From Reyranella sp. CPCC 100927 (GTDB taxonomy: Bacteria; Pseudomonadota; Alphaproteobacteria; Reyranellales; Reyranellaceae): 64,000 nt of DNA. Shown here in pieces: positions 47,772 to 55,599 of the stretch; the first letter of the stretch is position 1; every line of letters begins with the position of its first letter. The stretch covers positions 273,934-337,933 of the forward strand of contig NZ_VOHA01000008.1 in assembly GCF_007859315.1 (NCBI RefSeq), written 5' to 3'. The notes under the pieces are model-generated. The model was not told the DNA's origin and ran no database searches. It saw nothing but the letters and a program-made list of their open reading frames with translations. The translations under genes were made by a program, and so were the position numbers.

Positions 47772-48266
47772 AAAGCAAGCCAGTTTCGCCACCGCCTCGG
47801 CGACGATGGCGTCGGGCGGCTGATCGATCGACACGGTGATGGCTTCGTCCGACCCCGGCGGCTCGAGCGCGGCGAACTGGCTGTCGAGCAGTGCGGCCGG
47901 CATGAAGTGATCGGTGCGGGCTGCCAGGCGGGCGGCAATCAGTGTCTTGTCGCCCGCCAGGTACACGAAGCGCAGCTCGGGCGAGCCGGTGCGCAGGATG
48001 TCGCGATACGCACGCTTCAACGCCGAGCAGGCGAGCACTGTCGGCCGCGCCTGTCGCGACCAGCGCCCGATCGCCGCCGCCATCGCCTCCAGCCACGGCT
48101 GGCGATCGGTATCGTCCAGCGGCTGGCCGCTTTTCATCTTCGCGACATTGGCCGGCGGATGGAAGGCATCGCCCTCGGCATAATCGCCGTCGAGCGCAGC
48201 CGCGAGCTTCGAGCCAATCGTGCTTTTGCCGCAGCCCGACACCCCCATCGCGACCACGACCAGCAT
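47736..48266 (-). CDS. gntK: Gluconokinase
   Basis: A 176-residue kinase phosphorylating gluconate to 6-phosphogluconate. Walker A is MGVSGCGKSTIGSKLA. YAEGDAFHPPANVAKMKSGQPLDDTDRQPWL is the gluconate-binding signature, and VLACSALKRAYRDILR is the second conserved block, as in GntK/IdnK. The C-terminal 11 residues are encoded by a palindromic repeat and are not part of the family. It begins 2 nt after the gnd stop, so the product is handed directly to 6-phosphogluconate dehydrogenase in an oxidative pentose-phosphate or gluconate pathway. Confidence 0.94.
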   Translation of the reverse strand: MLVVVAMGVSGCGKSTIGSKLAAALDGDYAEGDAFHPPANVAKMKSGQPLDDTDRQPWLEAMAAAIGRWSRQARPTVLACSALKRAYRDILRTGSPELRFVYLAGDKTLIAARLAARTDHFMPAALLDSQFAALEPPGSDEAITVSIDQPPDAIVAEAVAKLACFGPRASTRASAR

Positions 48267-48268
48267 GT

Positions 48269-49696
48269 CTAGGACCCGGCGGCCGGCGACGACAGATCAA
48301 GCGGCGCCCAATCGGCATGATGCCGGCCGGGCGCATCGAAGCGGGCAAAGCCGTGCTGGCCGAAGATGTCGCGCTGGGCGGCGATCATGTCGGCCCACAG
48401 CCGTCCGGTACGCAGGCCGTCGACATAGCTGAGCGCCGACGAAAACGCCGGCACCGGCACACCGTGCGCAACCGCCGTCACCACCACCTGCCGCCACTCC
48501 GCATCGCCGGCCGCGACGCGGCGCCATAGCGTGCGATCGAGCAGCAGGTTCTCGATATCCGGCGTCGCCGTGTACGCCTCGGCGATCGGCTCCAGCAGGG
48601 TCGAGCGGATGATGCAGCCACCGCGCCAGATGCGCGCCACTGTCGCCGGCGACACGCCCCAGCCATGCTCGGCATCGGCGGCGCGGATCAGTGCGAACCC
48701 CTGCGCCAGCACCGCGATGTTGGCCGACAGCAGGGCTCGCTCCAGCGCCGCGATCAAGGCACGCCGATCACCGCTGAAGTCCATGGTCGGCGATCCCAGC
48801 GACGCGACCGCGGTCTGGCGCATCTCGCGCAATGCCGAGAGGCAACGCGCATGGACCGCCTCGGCCAGCGTCGGCGCGGCGACGCCGTATTCCAGTGCGG
48901 CGTTGGCGGTCCACTGGCCGGTGCCCTTCTGCTCGGCAGTATCGACGATGTGCTCGATCAGCGGCGTGCCGTCCTTGTCGAGCGTATCGAGCGCGCGTAC
49001 GGCACATTCCATCAGGAACGACGACAGCGCACCGCGCGTCCAGCGCGCGAACAGATCGCGGATCTCCTCATGCGGCACGTCCAGCAGACGCCGCAGCAGA
49101 TGCCAGGCCTCGGCGATCAACTGCATGTGGGCATATTCGATGCCGTTGTGCACCGTCTTCACGAAGTGCCCGGCAGCGCCGTTGCCGACGCGGGCGAAAC
49201 ACGGCGTACCATCCGGCGCCTTGGCCGCGATGGCGGTGAAGACCGGCGCCAACCGAGCCAGCGCATCGCCATCGCCGCCGGCCATGATCGCCGGGCCGTG
49301 CCGGGCGCCCTCGGCGCCGCCTGACACGCCGAATCCCAGGAAGTGGACGCCGGCCTCGGCACAACGCGCCTGGCGACGTGCCGTATCACGATAGAAGGCA
49401 TTGCCGCCGTCGATGACCACATCGCCCGCAGCCAGATGCGGGCGCAGCGATTCGATCGCAGCATCGGTCGGCGCGCCGGCCGGCACCAGCAGGAAGATCG
49501 TACGCGGTGCCGGCAGCGCCGCCACCAGTGCCGCCGGCGTGGCGCATGCCGTGCCCTTGTCACCGAGATCGGCTGCCAGACGATCGGCGACACCGGCCGC
49601 AGGATCGTAGAGCGCCAGACGCACGCCGTGATCGGCCATGTTGCGCGCCAGATTGGCGCCCATGACGCCCAGTCCCATCAATCCGATCGCCGTCAT
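48269..49696 (-). CDS. gnd: 6-phosphogluconate dehydrogenase (decarboxylating)
   Basis: A 475-residue enzyme converting 6-phosphogluconate to ribulose-5-phosphate and CO2 with NADP. The Rossmann motif is GLMGLGVMGANLARNMADHG. The substrate block is GFGVSGGAEGARHGPAIMAGGD, and HFVKTVHNGIEYAHMQLIAE carries the catalytic Lys and His-Asn. The C-terminal helical domain (EQKGTGQWTANAALEYGV and RIWRGGCIIRSTLLEPI) and length match the long GndA form. It is the first gene of a two-gene operon with gntK. A type A palindromic element lies upstream of its start. Confidence 0.96.
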   Translation of the reverse strand: MTAIGLMGLGVMGANLARNMADHGVRLALYDPAAGVADRLAADLGDKGTACATPAALVAALPAPRTIFLLVPAGAPTDAAIESLRPHLAAGDVVIDGGNAFYRDTARRQARCAEAGVHFLGFGVSGGAEGARHGPAIMAGGDGDALARLAPVFTAIAAKAPDGTPCFARVGNGAAGHFVKTVHNGIEYAHMQLIAEAWHLLRRLLDVPHEEIRDLFARWTRGALSSFLMECAVRALDTLDKDGTPLIEHIVDTAEQKGTGQWTANAALEYGVAAPTLAEAVHARCLSALREMRQTAVASLGSPTMDFSGDRRALIAALERALLSANIAVLAQGFALIRAADAEHGWGVSPATVARIWRGGCIIRSTLLEPIAEAYTATPDIENLLLDRTLWRRVAAGDAEWRQVVVTAVAHGVPVPAFSSALSYVDGLRTGRLWADMIAAQRDIFGQHGFARFDAPGRHHADWAPLDLSSPAAGS

Positions 49697-49745
49697 GTCA
49701 CACCCACGCCCGTTGACGCCATGTCATCCGTCCTTCTGCCTTCGT

Positions 49746-49903
49746 CCTCCCCACGAAGTGGGGAGGTGCCCCGAAGGGGCGGAGGGGACCTGACGTGGTC
49801 CCTGCTATTGAGACTCCGTCGGGTCCCCCTCCGGCTCAGGTGCTTCGACGCAAAGCGTCGAAGCACCGAAACGGCCACCTCCCCCACCTTTGGTGGGGGA
49901 GGG
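49746..49903. repeat. Intergenic palindromic element, type A, copy 2, with nested palindrome
   Basis: Same architecture as the copy at 10941: CCTCCCCACGAAGTGGGGAGG then GCCCCGAAGGGGCGG on the left; GTCGGGTCCCCCTCCGG, then CCACCTCCCCCACC...GGTGGGGGAGG on the right. In the right arm, where copy 1 has a 4-nt loop, this copy carries a 29-nt perfect palindrome (49839-49867). It lies between the gnd start and the end of the Bug gene. Confidence 0.88.
49839..49867. repeat. Nested TTCGACGC palindrome, copy 1
   Basis: 13-bp perfect arms GGTGCTTCGACGC and GCGTCGAAGCACC around AAA. Inserted in the loop of the right arm of the type A element. The core TTCGACGC/GCGTCGAA is shared with copies at 55465 and 61888, while the outer five pairs differ in a compensated way. 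Confidence 0.88.
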
Positions 49904-49908
49904 AAATT

Positions 49909-50874
49909 CTAATCCATCTTGGCGCCGCTGGCCTTCACCACAGGGGCCCACTTTTCGCGCTCCAGCCGCACGAAATCCGCGTACTCGGCCGGCGTCATCG
50001 GCCGGATCACGCCGCCCTGCTCCAGGATCGGGTCGGCGGCTTCCTTGGTCTTGAGCACCGCCACGGCCGCCGCATGGATCCGGGTCAGGATATCCCGGGG
50101 GACACCAGCTGGTGCCGCCAGCCCGTACCAATTGTCCGATTGCACCGTCGGCAGGCCGACTTCCGTCGTTGTCGGCACGTCGGGCAGCAAGGCCGAGCGA
50201 GTCTTGCTGGTGACGGCCAGGGCCCGCAGGTTGCCGGCGCGGATATGCGGCAACAGCGGCGAGACATCGAGCACGGTCATCTGGACCTGTCCCGCCAGGA
50301 GGTCCTGTATCGCCGGCGCCGCGCCGCGATAGGGCACGTGCACGATGTCGATGCCGGCCGCGGTCTTGAACAGCTCGCCGGCCAGATGGGTGATGCTGCC
50401 GGTGCCTGACGAGCCGTAGTTCACCTTGCCCGGATTGGCCTTGGCGTGTGCGATCAGGTCCTGGATCGTCTTCACCGGCAGGCGCGACGATGCCGCGATG
50501 ATCTCCTGCACCAGGACGATCGGCGTCAGCAGAAACAGGTCCTTATCCTCGAAGGGCATCTTGGGCAGGATGAACGGCGCAATCGAGGATGGGCCGGCGC
50601 TGTTCATACCGATGGCGTAGCCATCCGGCGCCGCCTTGGCGATGGCATCGACGCCGGTGACGCCGCCCAGGCCGGTCTTGTTCTCGACCACCACCTGCTG
50701 CCCCAGCTGCACCGACAGGCCGCGGGCCAGGATGCGGCCGAACATGTCAGCCGGACCGCCGGCTGCGAACGGCACATAAAGCGTGATCGGCTTGTTCGGC
50801 CACGCCTGAGCGCGCACCGCCGGTGCCGCCATGACAGCGGCACCGGCAGATGCCAGAAGTGTTCTACGTTTCAT
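49909..50874 (-). CDS. Bug-family tripartite tricarboxylate transporter binding protein
   Basis: A 321-residue periplasmic binding protein with a Tat-like signal (KRRTLLASAGAAVMAAPAVRAQ). Mature marks are WPNKPITLYVPFAAGGPADMFGRIL, VVENKTGLGGVTGVDAIAKAAPDGY, IVHVPYRGAAPAIQDLLAGQV and NWYGLAAPAGVP. It is only loosely related to the Bug protein at 45.9 kb. No membrane subunits are nearby. It lies 82 nt downstream of the ketopantoate-reductase-like gene on the same strand. Start ATG at 50874 follows GGGAGG; ligand unknown, probably a carboxylate. Confidence 0.92.
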   Translation of the reverse strand: MKRRTLLASAGAAVMAAPAVRAQAWPNKPITLYVPFAAGGPADMFGRILARGLSVQLGQQVVVENKTGLGGVTGVDAIAKAAPDGYAIGMNSAGPSSIAPFILPKMPFEDKDLFLLTPIVLVQEIIAASSRLPVKTIQDLIAHAKANPGKVNYGSSGTGSITHLAGELFKTAAGIDIVHVPYRGAAPAIQDLLAGQVQMTVLDVSPLLPHIRAGNLRALAVTSKTRSALLPDVPTTTEVGLPTVQSDNWYGLAAPAGVPRDILTRIHAAAVAVLKTKEAADPILEQGGVIRPMTPAEYADFVRLEREKWAPVVKASGAKMD

Positions 50875-50956
50875 GATCCCTCCCAACCCCCATCGTTATG
50901 CTGTCAACTCTATTGACGACTCCATCGATGTAAACCGCTTGCCGCAAGAACCAGGC

Positions 50957-51961
50957 TCACAGCCCCGCGATGTCATAGGCATAGAGGCCGGCGTTGCGGG
51001 CCCGCTGGCGGACCAGGCCGAGCACGGCCTTGGAGTACGGCATGGCGATGCCCAGCCGGTCGCCGATCTCGATCGGCGCGGCGAGAATGGCATCGATCTC
51101 CAGGCCGCGACCGGCCTCGAGATCCTGCAACATCGAGGTCTTGAACGCCCCCAGTTCACGGGTGACGGCGAAGCGCTGGTCGATCGTCATCGTCATCGCA
51201 ATGCCCAAGGCCTGACCGACCACCGCCGCTTCTTCCATCATGCGGCGCACCAGATCCGCCGTCAGCGGATCGTCCATGATCAGGTCAGCCGTCGAGCCGG
51301 TCAACGCGCTGATGGGATTCATGTTCATGTTGCCCCACAGCTTCAACCACACCTCGCGCTGAATCCCTGACGTCGGCTGCACCTCGAAGCCGGCACCGCT
51401 CAGCAACCCAACGATGCGCTGCAGGCGCGGCGTCTCGGCGCCCGACGGCTCGCCCACCAGCAACAGGTTGCCGCGCCCGCGTCGGATCACGCCGGGCGCC
51501 GCGACGGTCGACGACAGGTGCACCACCGCGCCCACGACCTGTGCCGGCGGCAGAACCCGTGCGATCACGCCGCCGGGGTCCGCGGCCTGCAGCGTCGTGC
51601 CGGCAAGGCTGCCGCCGAAGCTGCTGAAGAACCACCACGGCACGCCATTCATCATTGGCACGACGACGGTGTCGGGCCCGACCAGGGGCGCCAACGACGG
51701 CGCGGCGGTGATCAGCCCCGGTGCCTTGAGCGCCACGATCACAATGTCCTGGCGGCCCAGCGCGCCTGCATCGTCGGCCGCCGCGACGCGCAGGGCCGAT
51801 CGCTGATCGCCCTCGATCAGGGTCAGGCCGTCCGCCACGATGCGCGCCAGATGCGGCCCGCGCGCCAGCACGCTGACCGTGCCACCGGCCTGCGCCAGCC
51901 TGGCCGCCACCACGCCGCCGATCGCACCGGCCCCGACGACACAGATTTTCGCTGGATCCAT
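50957..51961 (-). CDS. Ketopantoate reductase family oxidoreductase (ApbA/PanE-like)
   Basis: A 334-residue NADPH-dependent reductase of 2-oxo acids. The dinucleotide motif is CVVGAGAIGGVVAARLAQAG near the start. The PanE-type central block is PMMNGVPWWFF with the N-G motif, and the C-terminal helical domain has REVWLKLWGNMNMNPISALTG (catalytic Lys region) and PIEIGDRLGIAMPYSKAV. True PanE has the same parts, but paralogs with other keto acids are frequent, so pantothenate synthesis is not assured. The downstream Bug gene may bring in its substrate. Start ATG at 51961. Confidence 0.87.
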   Translation of the reverse strand: MDPAKICVVGAGAIGGVVAARLAQAGGTVSVLARGPHLARIVADGLTLIEGDQRSALRVAAADDAGALGRQDIVIVALKAPGLITAAPSLAPLVGPDTVVVPMMNGVPWWFFSSFGGSLAGTTLQAADPGGVIARVLPPAQVVGAVVHLSSTVAAPGVIRRGRGNLLLVGEPSGAETPRLQRIVGLLSGAGFEVQPTSGIQREVWLKLWGNMNMNPISALTGSTADLIMDDPLTADLVRRMMEEAAVVGQALGIAMTMTIDQRFAVTRELGAFKTSMLQDLEAGRGLEIDAILAAPIEIGDRLGIAMPYSKAVLGLVRQRARNAGLYAYDIAGL

Positions 51962-52309
51962 GGACACCCCTTGCCCCTCATTGGACGGACGCGACAGATA
52001 TGACAGAAAATCCTTTTGGTCTTGGCTGCAGATCCTTAGCGGGTTCTGTTGCAGTGACAGAAAAGCGACAGAAAGCGACAGAAAATCCCTGGCGATGTTG
52101 ATACCGATCGATGGTGAACGCCATCTGGGAACCGCCTGATCCAGCTGCAAGCGGAACAAAATTAAACATTCCCGGTCCTGTCATCCCGAGCGCAGCGAGG
52201 AATGACAGAGCGGTGCTCCCCTGTGTTGGTCGGAAGGCCGCCATGTGCCGGGACGCTACACCCAGCCCCGGATCGAGGCTACGGTCGTGCCGGTTGCGGG
52301 AGGAAGACG
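51962..52309. promoter_or_regulatory. 348-nt divergent gap with GACAGA direct repeats and a short palindrome
   Basis: No gene is seen here. GACAGA occurs at 51993, 52002, 52056, 52067 and 52077; the last three sit on about 11-10-nt spacing as GACAGAAAAGC, GACAGAAAGC and GACAGAAAATCC, i.e. on one face of the helix. The first cluster repeats TGACAGAAAATCC. The array lies between the ketopantoate-reductase-like gene and the monooxygenase gene, so it could be a binding array for an activator or repressor. A 31-nt imperfect palindrome (ACTGTCATCC-like, 52178-52208) of a type common in proteobacterial intergenic DNA follows. Confidence 0.5.
52178..52208. repeat. Short intergenic palindrome CTGTCATCCCGAGCGC type
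   Basis: CTGTCATTCC on the right reads back against CTGTCATCCCGAGCGCAGCGAGG on the left: stem CTGTCAT...ATGACAG with an inner GAGCGCAGCGAGG stem. It resembles widespread small intergenic repeats. It lies 102 nt upstream of the monooxygenase start. Confidence 0.6.
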
Positions 52310-53440
52310 ATGAAGTTCAGCCTGTTCATGTACTGCACGGTGGGCCGCAAGGCCGAGCTCGAGGCCGGCATGGCCGGCCGGCGGCCCGAGCTCTATCAGC
52401 GCATGCTGGACGAAATTGCCGCCTATGCCCGCTTCGCCGACGACGCCGGCTATTTCGGCTTCGGCCATCCCGAGCATCATCTTCAGATCGAAGGCTTCGA
52501 GATCTCCAACGACCCGCGCCTGATGGGCATGTGGCTGGGCAAGCATACCCAGAAGCTGCGCGTGATCACCTGCGGCTTCGTGTCGACCACGCACAATCCA
52601 CTGCGCGTGGCCGAGGACATCGCCACCATGGACAACATGCTGGGCGGCCGCTTCGGCGTCGGCCTGGTACGCGGTTACCAGGCGCGCTGGGTCGAGAACT
52701 TCAAGATCCGCGACGATCTCAATGCCGTCGGCCCGTGGAACAAGGACTCACCCGCCGACAGCGCCAACCGCGAGTATTTCGCCGAGTTCGTCGATATCGT
52801 GGTCAAGGCGCTGTCCAACGACACGTTCAGCCATGCCGGCAAGTACTGGAATTTCCCGCCCCGCGATTTCACCAACCCCCACCCGCATCCGGTCTATGTG
52901 AACTACGGCCGGGGCGTGACGCCCGATATGAAGATCAACCAGATCGGCATCGCGCCGCGGCCATTGCAGACGCCGCATCCGCCGCTCTACGGCGGGTTCG
53001 CCAACTCCATGCGCACGGCCACCTTCTGGGCACGCTACGGCGGCAAGCCGCTGGTGCTGACCGACAACATCCCGTTCTTCGTGAAGCTGTGCGATGCCTA
53101 CCAGACCGAGGCCGCCAAGCACGGCCGCATGGTCAAGCGCGGGCACGAAGCCGGCTGGGGCGGCATTTTCATCTGCGCCCCGACCGATGCCCAGGCGCGG
53201 GCATGGCTGCAGGACATGATGTGGTTTTGGAACCAGTGGTCGATTCCATTCGGCAATGGTGTTCCCGAGCTGCTGGTGGGATCGCCCGACACGATCTCGC
53301 GGCGGCTAGATGAGGTACACAAACAGATCCCGGTCGAGGAGGTCGTGCTGCTGATCCCGCAGGGCATCCACGACCGCGACCAGATCATGACCTCGCTCGA
53401 TTTGATGGCCACCAAGGTGATGCCGCGATTCGCCGGCTGA
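52310..53440 (+). CDS. Luciferase-like flavin-dependent monooxygenase
   Basis: A 376-residue LLM-class enzyme using reduced FMN and oxygen. The barrel begins KFSLFMYCTVGRKAELEAG and has FGFGHPEHHLQIEGFEISNDP, FVSTTHNPLRVAEDIATMDNMLGGRFGVGLVRGYQARW and PVYVNYGRGVTPDMK; the end has a family helix and GSPDTISRRLDEV. Members degrade alkanes, alkanesulfonates, aromatic chelators or nitrilotriacetate. The GHPEHH motif suggests the bacterial luciferase-like alkane/aldehyde branch, but substrate is open. Start ATG 52310 has GGGAGGAAG upstream. The upstream gap has GACAGA repeats that may control it. Confidence 0.9.
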   Translation: MKFSLFMYCTVGRKAELEAGMAGRRPELYQRMLDEIAAYARFADDAGYFGFGHPEHHLQIEGFEISNDPRLMGMWLGKHTQKLRVITCGFVSTTHNPLRVAEDIATMDNMLGGRFGVGLVRGYQARWVENFKIRDDLNAVGPWNKDSPADSANREYFAEFVDIVVKALSNDTFSHAGKYWNFPPRDFTNPHPHPVYVNYGRGVTPDMKINQIGIAPRPLQTPHPPLYGGFANSMRTATFWARYGGKPLVLTDNIPFFVKLCDAYQTEAAKHGRMVKRGHEAGWGGIFICAPTDAQARAWLQDMMWFWNQWSIPFGNGVPELLVGSPDTISRRLDEVHKQIPVEEVVLLIPQGIHDRDQIMTSLDLMATKVMPRFAG

Positions 53441-53557
53441 CCACGCCAGCAGAACAACGAGCACCGCAACGCAAGATCGCGGCTTTTCGAGGCTCCGGCA
53501 TGAATCATGAATTAGGATCCATGTAAGATCGCTGCCAGGACAATCTCGGATACGGGC

Positions 53558-54868
53558 ATGACGGCAACGGCGCCAGGCAATGGACCTCGTATCGTCATCG
53601 TTGGTGGCGGCGCTGGCGGTGTCGAGTTGGCAACGCGCCTCGGCCGTCGTCTTGGCCGGCACAAGGCTGACGTCGTGCTTGTCGACCGGAACCCTGCCCA
53701 TCTGTGGAAGCCGCGCTTGCACGAGGTCGCGGTCGGATTGATCGGTTCCGGCGACGACGAGACAAGCTACCTCGCCCACGGGCACGCCCACGATTATGCG
53801 TTCAGCCTGGGCGAACTGATCGGGTTGGACACCGTGCGCCGGGTGATCCGTGTCGGCGCCATCAGGAGCACGGAAAGCGACGAACAGGTCCTGGAAGCGC
53901 GCGATATCGCGTACGACACCCTGGTCCTTGCATTGGGCAGCCGGGTGAATGATTTCGGAATCCCAGGCGTCCTCGAGCACTGCCATATGCTCGACAGTCC
54001 GGCTCAGGCGCAGCATCTGCAGCGCAGCTTCCTCGAGGCGGCCGTGCAGGTCACCATGGATCGACTCGACCGTCTTCGGATCGGAATCGTGGGAGCCGGC
54101 GCGACCGGCGTGGAGCTGGCGGCGGAACTTCACCATGCGGTGCATGCGATGGAGCGCTATGGCGGGCTGGGCGCTGCCGGCCGGCTCGATATCACCCTGA
54201 TCGACCGGGCCGACCGCGTCCTGCCGGCCGTCGATCCCCAGACCTCCGAGCACGCGCTGGCCGCGCTGCAACGGCTGGGCGTCAAGGTGCTGCTGGGCCA
54301 GGGCGTCGAGCGGGTCACGCGCGACGCCTTCCATCTGACCAACGGCGAGACCGTGCCCTGCGCGATCAAGGTCTGGGCCTCGGGCGTCATCGGCCACGAC
54401 GTCGTCGACGCTCTCGCAGGCCTGACGGTGTCAAAGGGCAGGCGGATCGTCGTCGACTCTCATCTCGCATGTATTGGCGTCGCGAATATTTTCGCCATCG
54501 GTGACTGCGCGGCCGCGGCGGCCGACGGTGGCGCCGGACTGCTGCCGCCGACGGCGCAGGTCGCGCACCAGCAAGCCGCCTATCTGGCGCGGGCGCTCAC
54601 GCGGCGGATGGCGGGTAAATCGGTCGCACCGTTTCGCTTTCGTCCGCGTGGCACGCTGGTATCGCTGGGCGCGGATCAGGCGGCCGGCGAGATCCCCACG
54701 CGCCGCAATCAGTCGGTGGTTCCCCTTCGGGGTGCGCTCGCCAAGCTGCTTTATGTCTCGCTCTACCACATGCACAGGGTGACGCTGCATGGCTGGCTGC
54801 GCGCGACGGCCCTGTTCCTGGCCGACCGCCTGCGCCGCACGACCCTGCCGCCCGTGAAGCTGCACTGA
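53558..54868 (+). CDS. ndh: Type II NADH dehydrogenase (NDH-2 family)
   Basis: A 436-residue flavoprotein that would oxidise NADH and reduce quinone without pumping protons. The FAD-binding motif is IVIVGGGAGGVELATRLG; the NADH motif is IGIVGAGATGVELAAEL; the second FAD motif is NIFAIGDCAA. The C-terminal 60 residues include an amphipathic, basic helix (LLYVSLYHMHRVTLHGWLRATALFLADRLRR), the membrane-anchoring segment of NDH-2. It lies upstream of the rhodanese and XoxF genes; electrons from formaldehyde oxidation as NADH could enter here. Confidence 0.92.
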   Translation: MTATAPGNGPRIVIVGGGAGGVELATRLGRRLGRHKADVVLVDRNPAHLWKPRLHEVAVGLIGSGDDETSYLAHGHAHDYAFSLGELIGLDTVRRVIRVGAIRSTESDEQVLEARDIAYDTLVLALGSRVNDFGIPGVLEHCHMLDSPAQAQHLQRSFLEAAVQVTMDRLDRLRIGIVGAGATGVELAAELHHAVHAMERYGGLGAAGRLDITLIDRADRVLPAVDPQTSEHALAALQRLGVKVLLGQGVERVTRDAFHLTNGETVPCAIKVWASGVIGHDVVDALAGLTVSKGRRIVVDSHLACIGVANIFAIGDCAAAAADGGAGLLPPTAQVAHQQAAYLARALTRRMAGKSVAPFRFRPRGTLVSLGADQAAGEIPTRRNQSVVPLRGALAKLLYVSLYHMHRVTLHGWLRATALFLADRLRRTTLPPVKLH

Positions 54869-55045
54869 AATCGCCGCGGCGCTACTACCATATGGGAGTG
54901 GCGACCGACAGGCCGGCTCAGGCATCTTGCTGTGCCCGGCGGACGGCTGCACCATGCCGCGGGGTGAAGGTGTGTTGTGCTTCCTCGGCTGGAGCCGGTT
55001 GCCCGTCTGCGAACGACGACACATCCCCGTCGAAAGGAGAAGAAC

Positions 55046-55423
55046 ATGCCGACTTCCGTGAAGGAAATGCTGGCGGCGGCCAATGCCGCCGTGCCGAAGA
55101 TCACGCCGGACCAGGCCCGCGACATGATCGCCAAAGGCAATGTCCTGGTGATCGATGTGCGTGACGCGCCGGAAGTGCAGGCGAGCGGCAAGGTCAAGGG
55201 CGCGCTGCACATCTCGCGCGGCATGCTGGAGTTCCGCGCCGATCCCGAACTGCCCTCGCACGACAAGACGCTCGTCAAGGACAAGCCGGTGATCGTGTAC
55301 TGCGCATCGGGTGGCCGCTCGGCCCTGGCCGGCAAGATGCTGCAGGACCTGGGTTACAAAGAGGTCTACAACCTCGGCGGCTTCAAGGACTGGGCCGACG
55401 CCGGCGGCGACGTGGAGAAGTAG
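55046..55423 (+). CDS. Single-domain rhodanese-like protein
   Basis: A 125-residue cytosolic sulfurtransferase-like protein. ITPDQARDMIAKGNVLVIDVRDAPEVQASGKVKGALHISRGMLEF is the rhodanese N-terminal half, and the active-site loop is YCASGGRSALAGKML with the persulfide Cys. No signal peptide is seen, so it is cytosolic, unlike the exported CXXCW rhodaneses of some PQQ clusters. The ATG at 55046 has AAAGGAGAAG upstream. It lies at the edge of the C1 region, but a functional link is not evident from the sequence. Confidence 0.9.
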   Translation: MPTSVKEMLAAANAAVPKITPDQARDMIAKGNVLVIDVRDAPEVQASGKVKGALHISRGMLEFRADPELPSHDKTLVKDKPVIVYCASGGRSALAGKMLQDLGYKEVYNLGGFKDWADAGGDVEK

Positions 55424-55433
55424 GGACCTTTTT

Positions 55434-55593
55434 CCTCCTCACGCAGTGGGGAGGTGCCCCGATACGACGTTTCGACGCAACGCGTCGAAACGTCGGTGGG
55501 CGGAGGGGAGCAGACGTGGTCTCTCGACAAGAAACACCACGTCGGGTCCCCCTCCGGCCTTCGGCCACCTCCCCCAACTGCGTTGGGGGAGGG
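55434..55593. repeat. Intergenic palindromic element, type A, copy 3, with nested palindrome
   Basis: Third type A element, between convergent genes. Left arm CCTCCTCACGCAGTGGGGAGG then GCCCCGA; instead of the following AGGGGCGG, a nested palindrome occupies the loop before GGGCGGAGGGGA. The centre has two CACGT-like words (GACGTGG, CCACGTCGGG), and the right arm is CCCCCTCCGGCCTTCGGCC then CCTCCCCCAACTGCGTTGGGGGAGG. Confidence 0.88.
55465..55495. repeat. Nested TTCGACGC palindrome, copy 2
   Basis: 14-bp perfect arms CGACGTTTCGACGC and GCGTCGAAACGTCG around AAC. It is in the left arm of the element, whereas copy 1 is in the right arm of its element, so the two insertions were independent. 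Confidence 0.88.
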
Positions 55594-55599
55594 ATCAAT

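Noticed and set aside
51993..52087. Possible CRISPR array from the GACAGA repeats
   Set aside because: Repeats are only 6-10 nt, spacing is 9-54 nt without unique 30-nt spacers, and no cas genes are present.
54892..55164. 90-codon frame upstream of the rhodanese gene
   Set aside because: Overlaps the rhodanese start in another frame, no ribosome site or family features.
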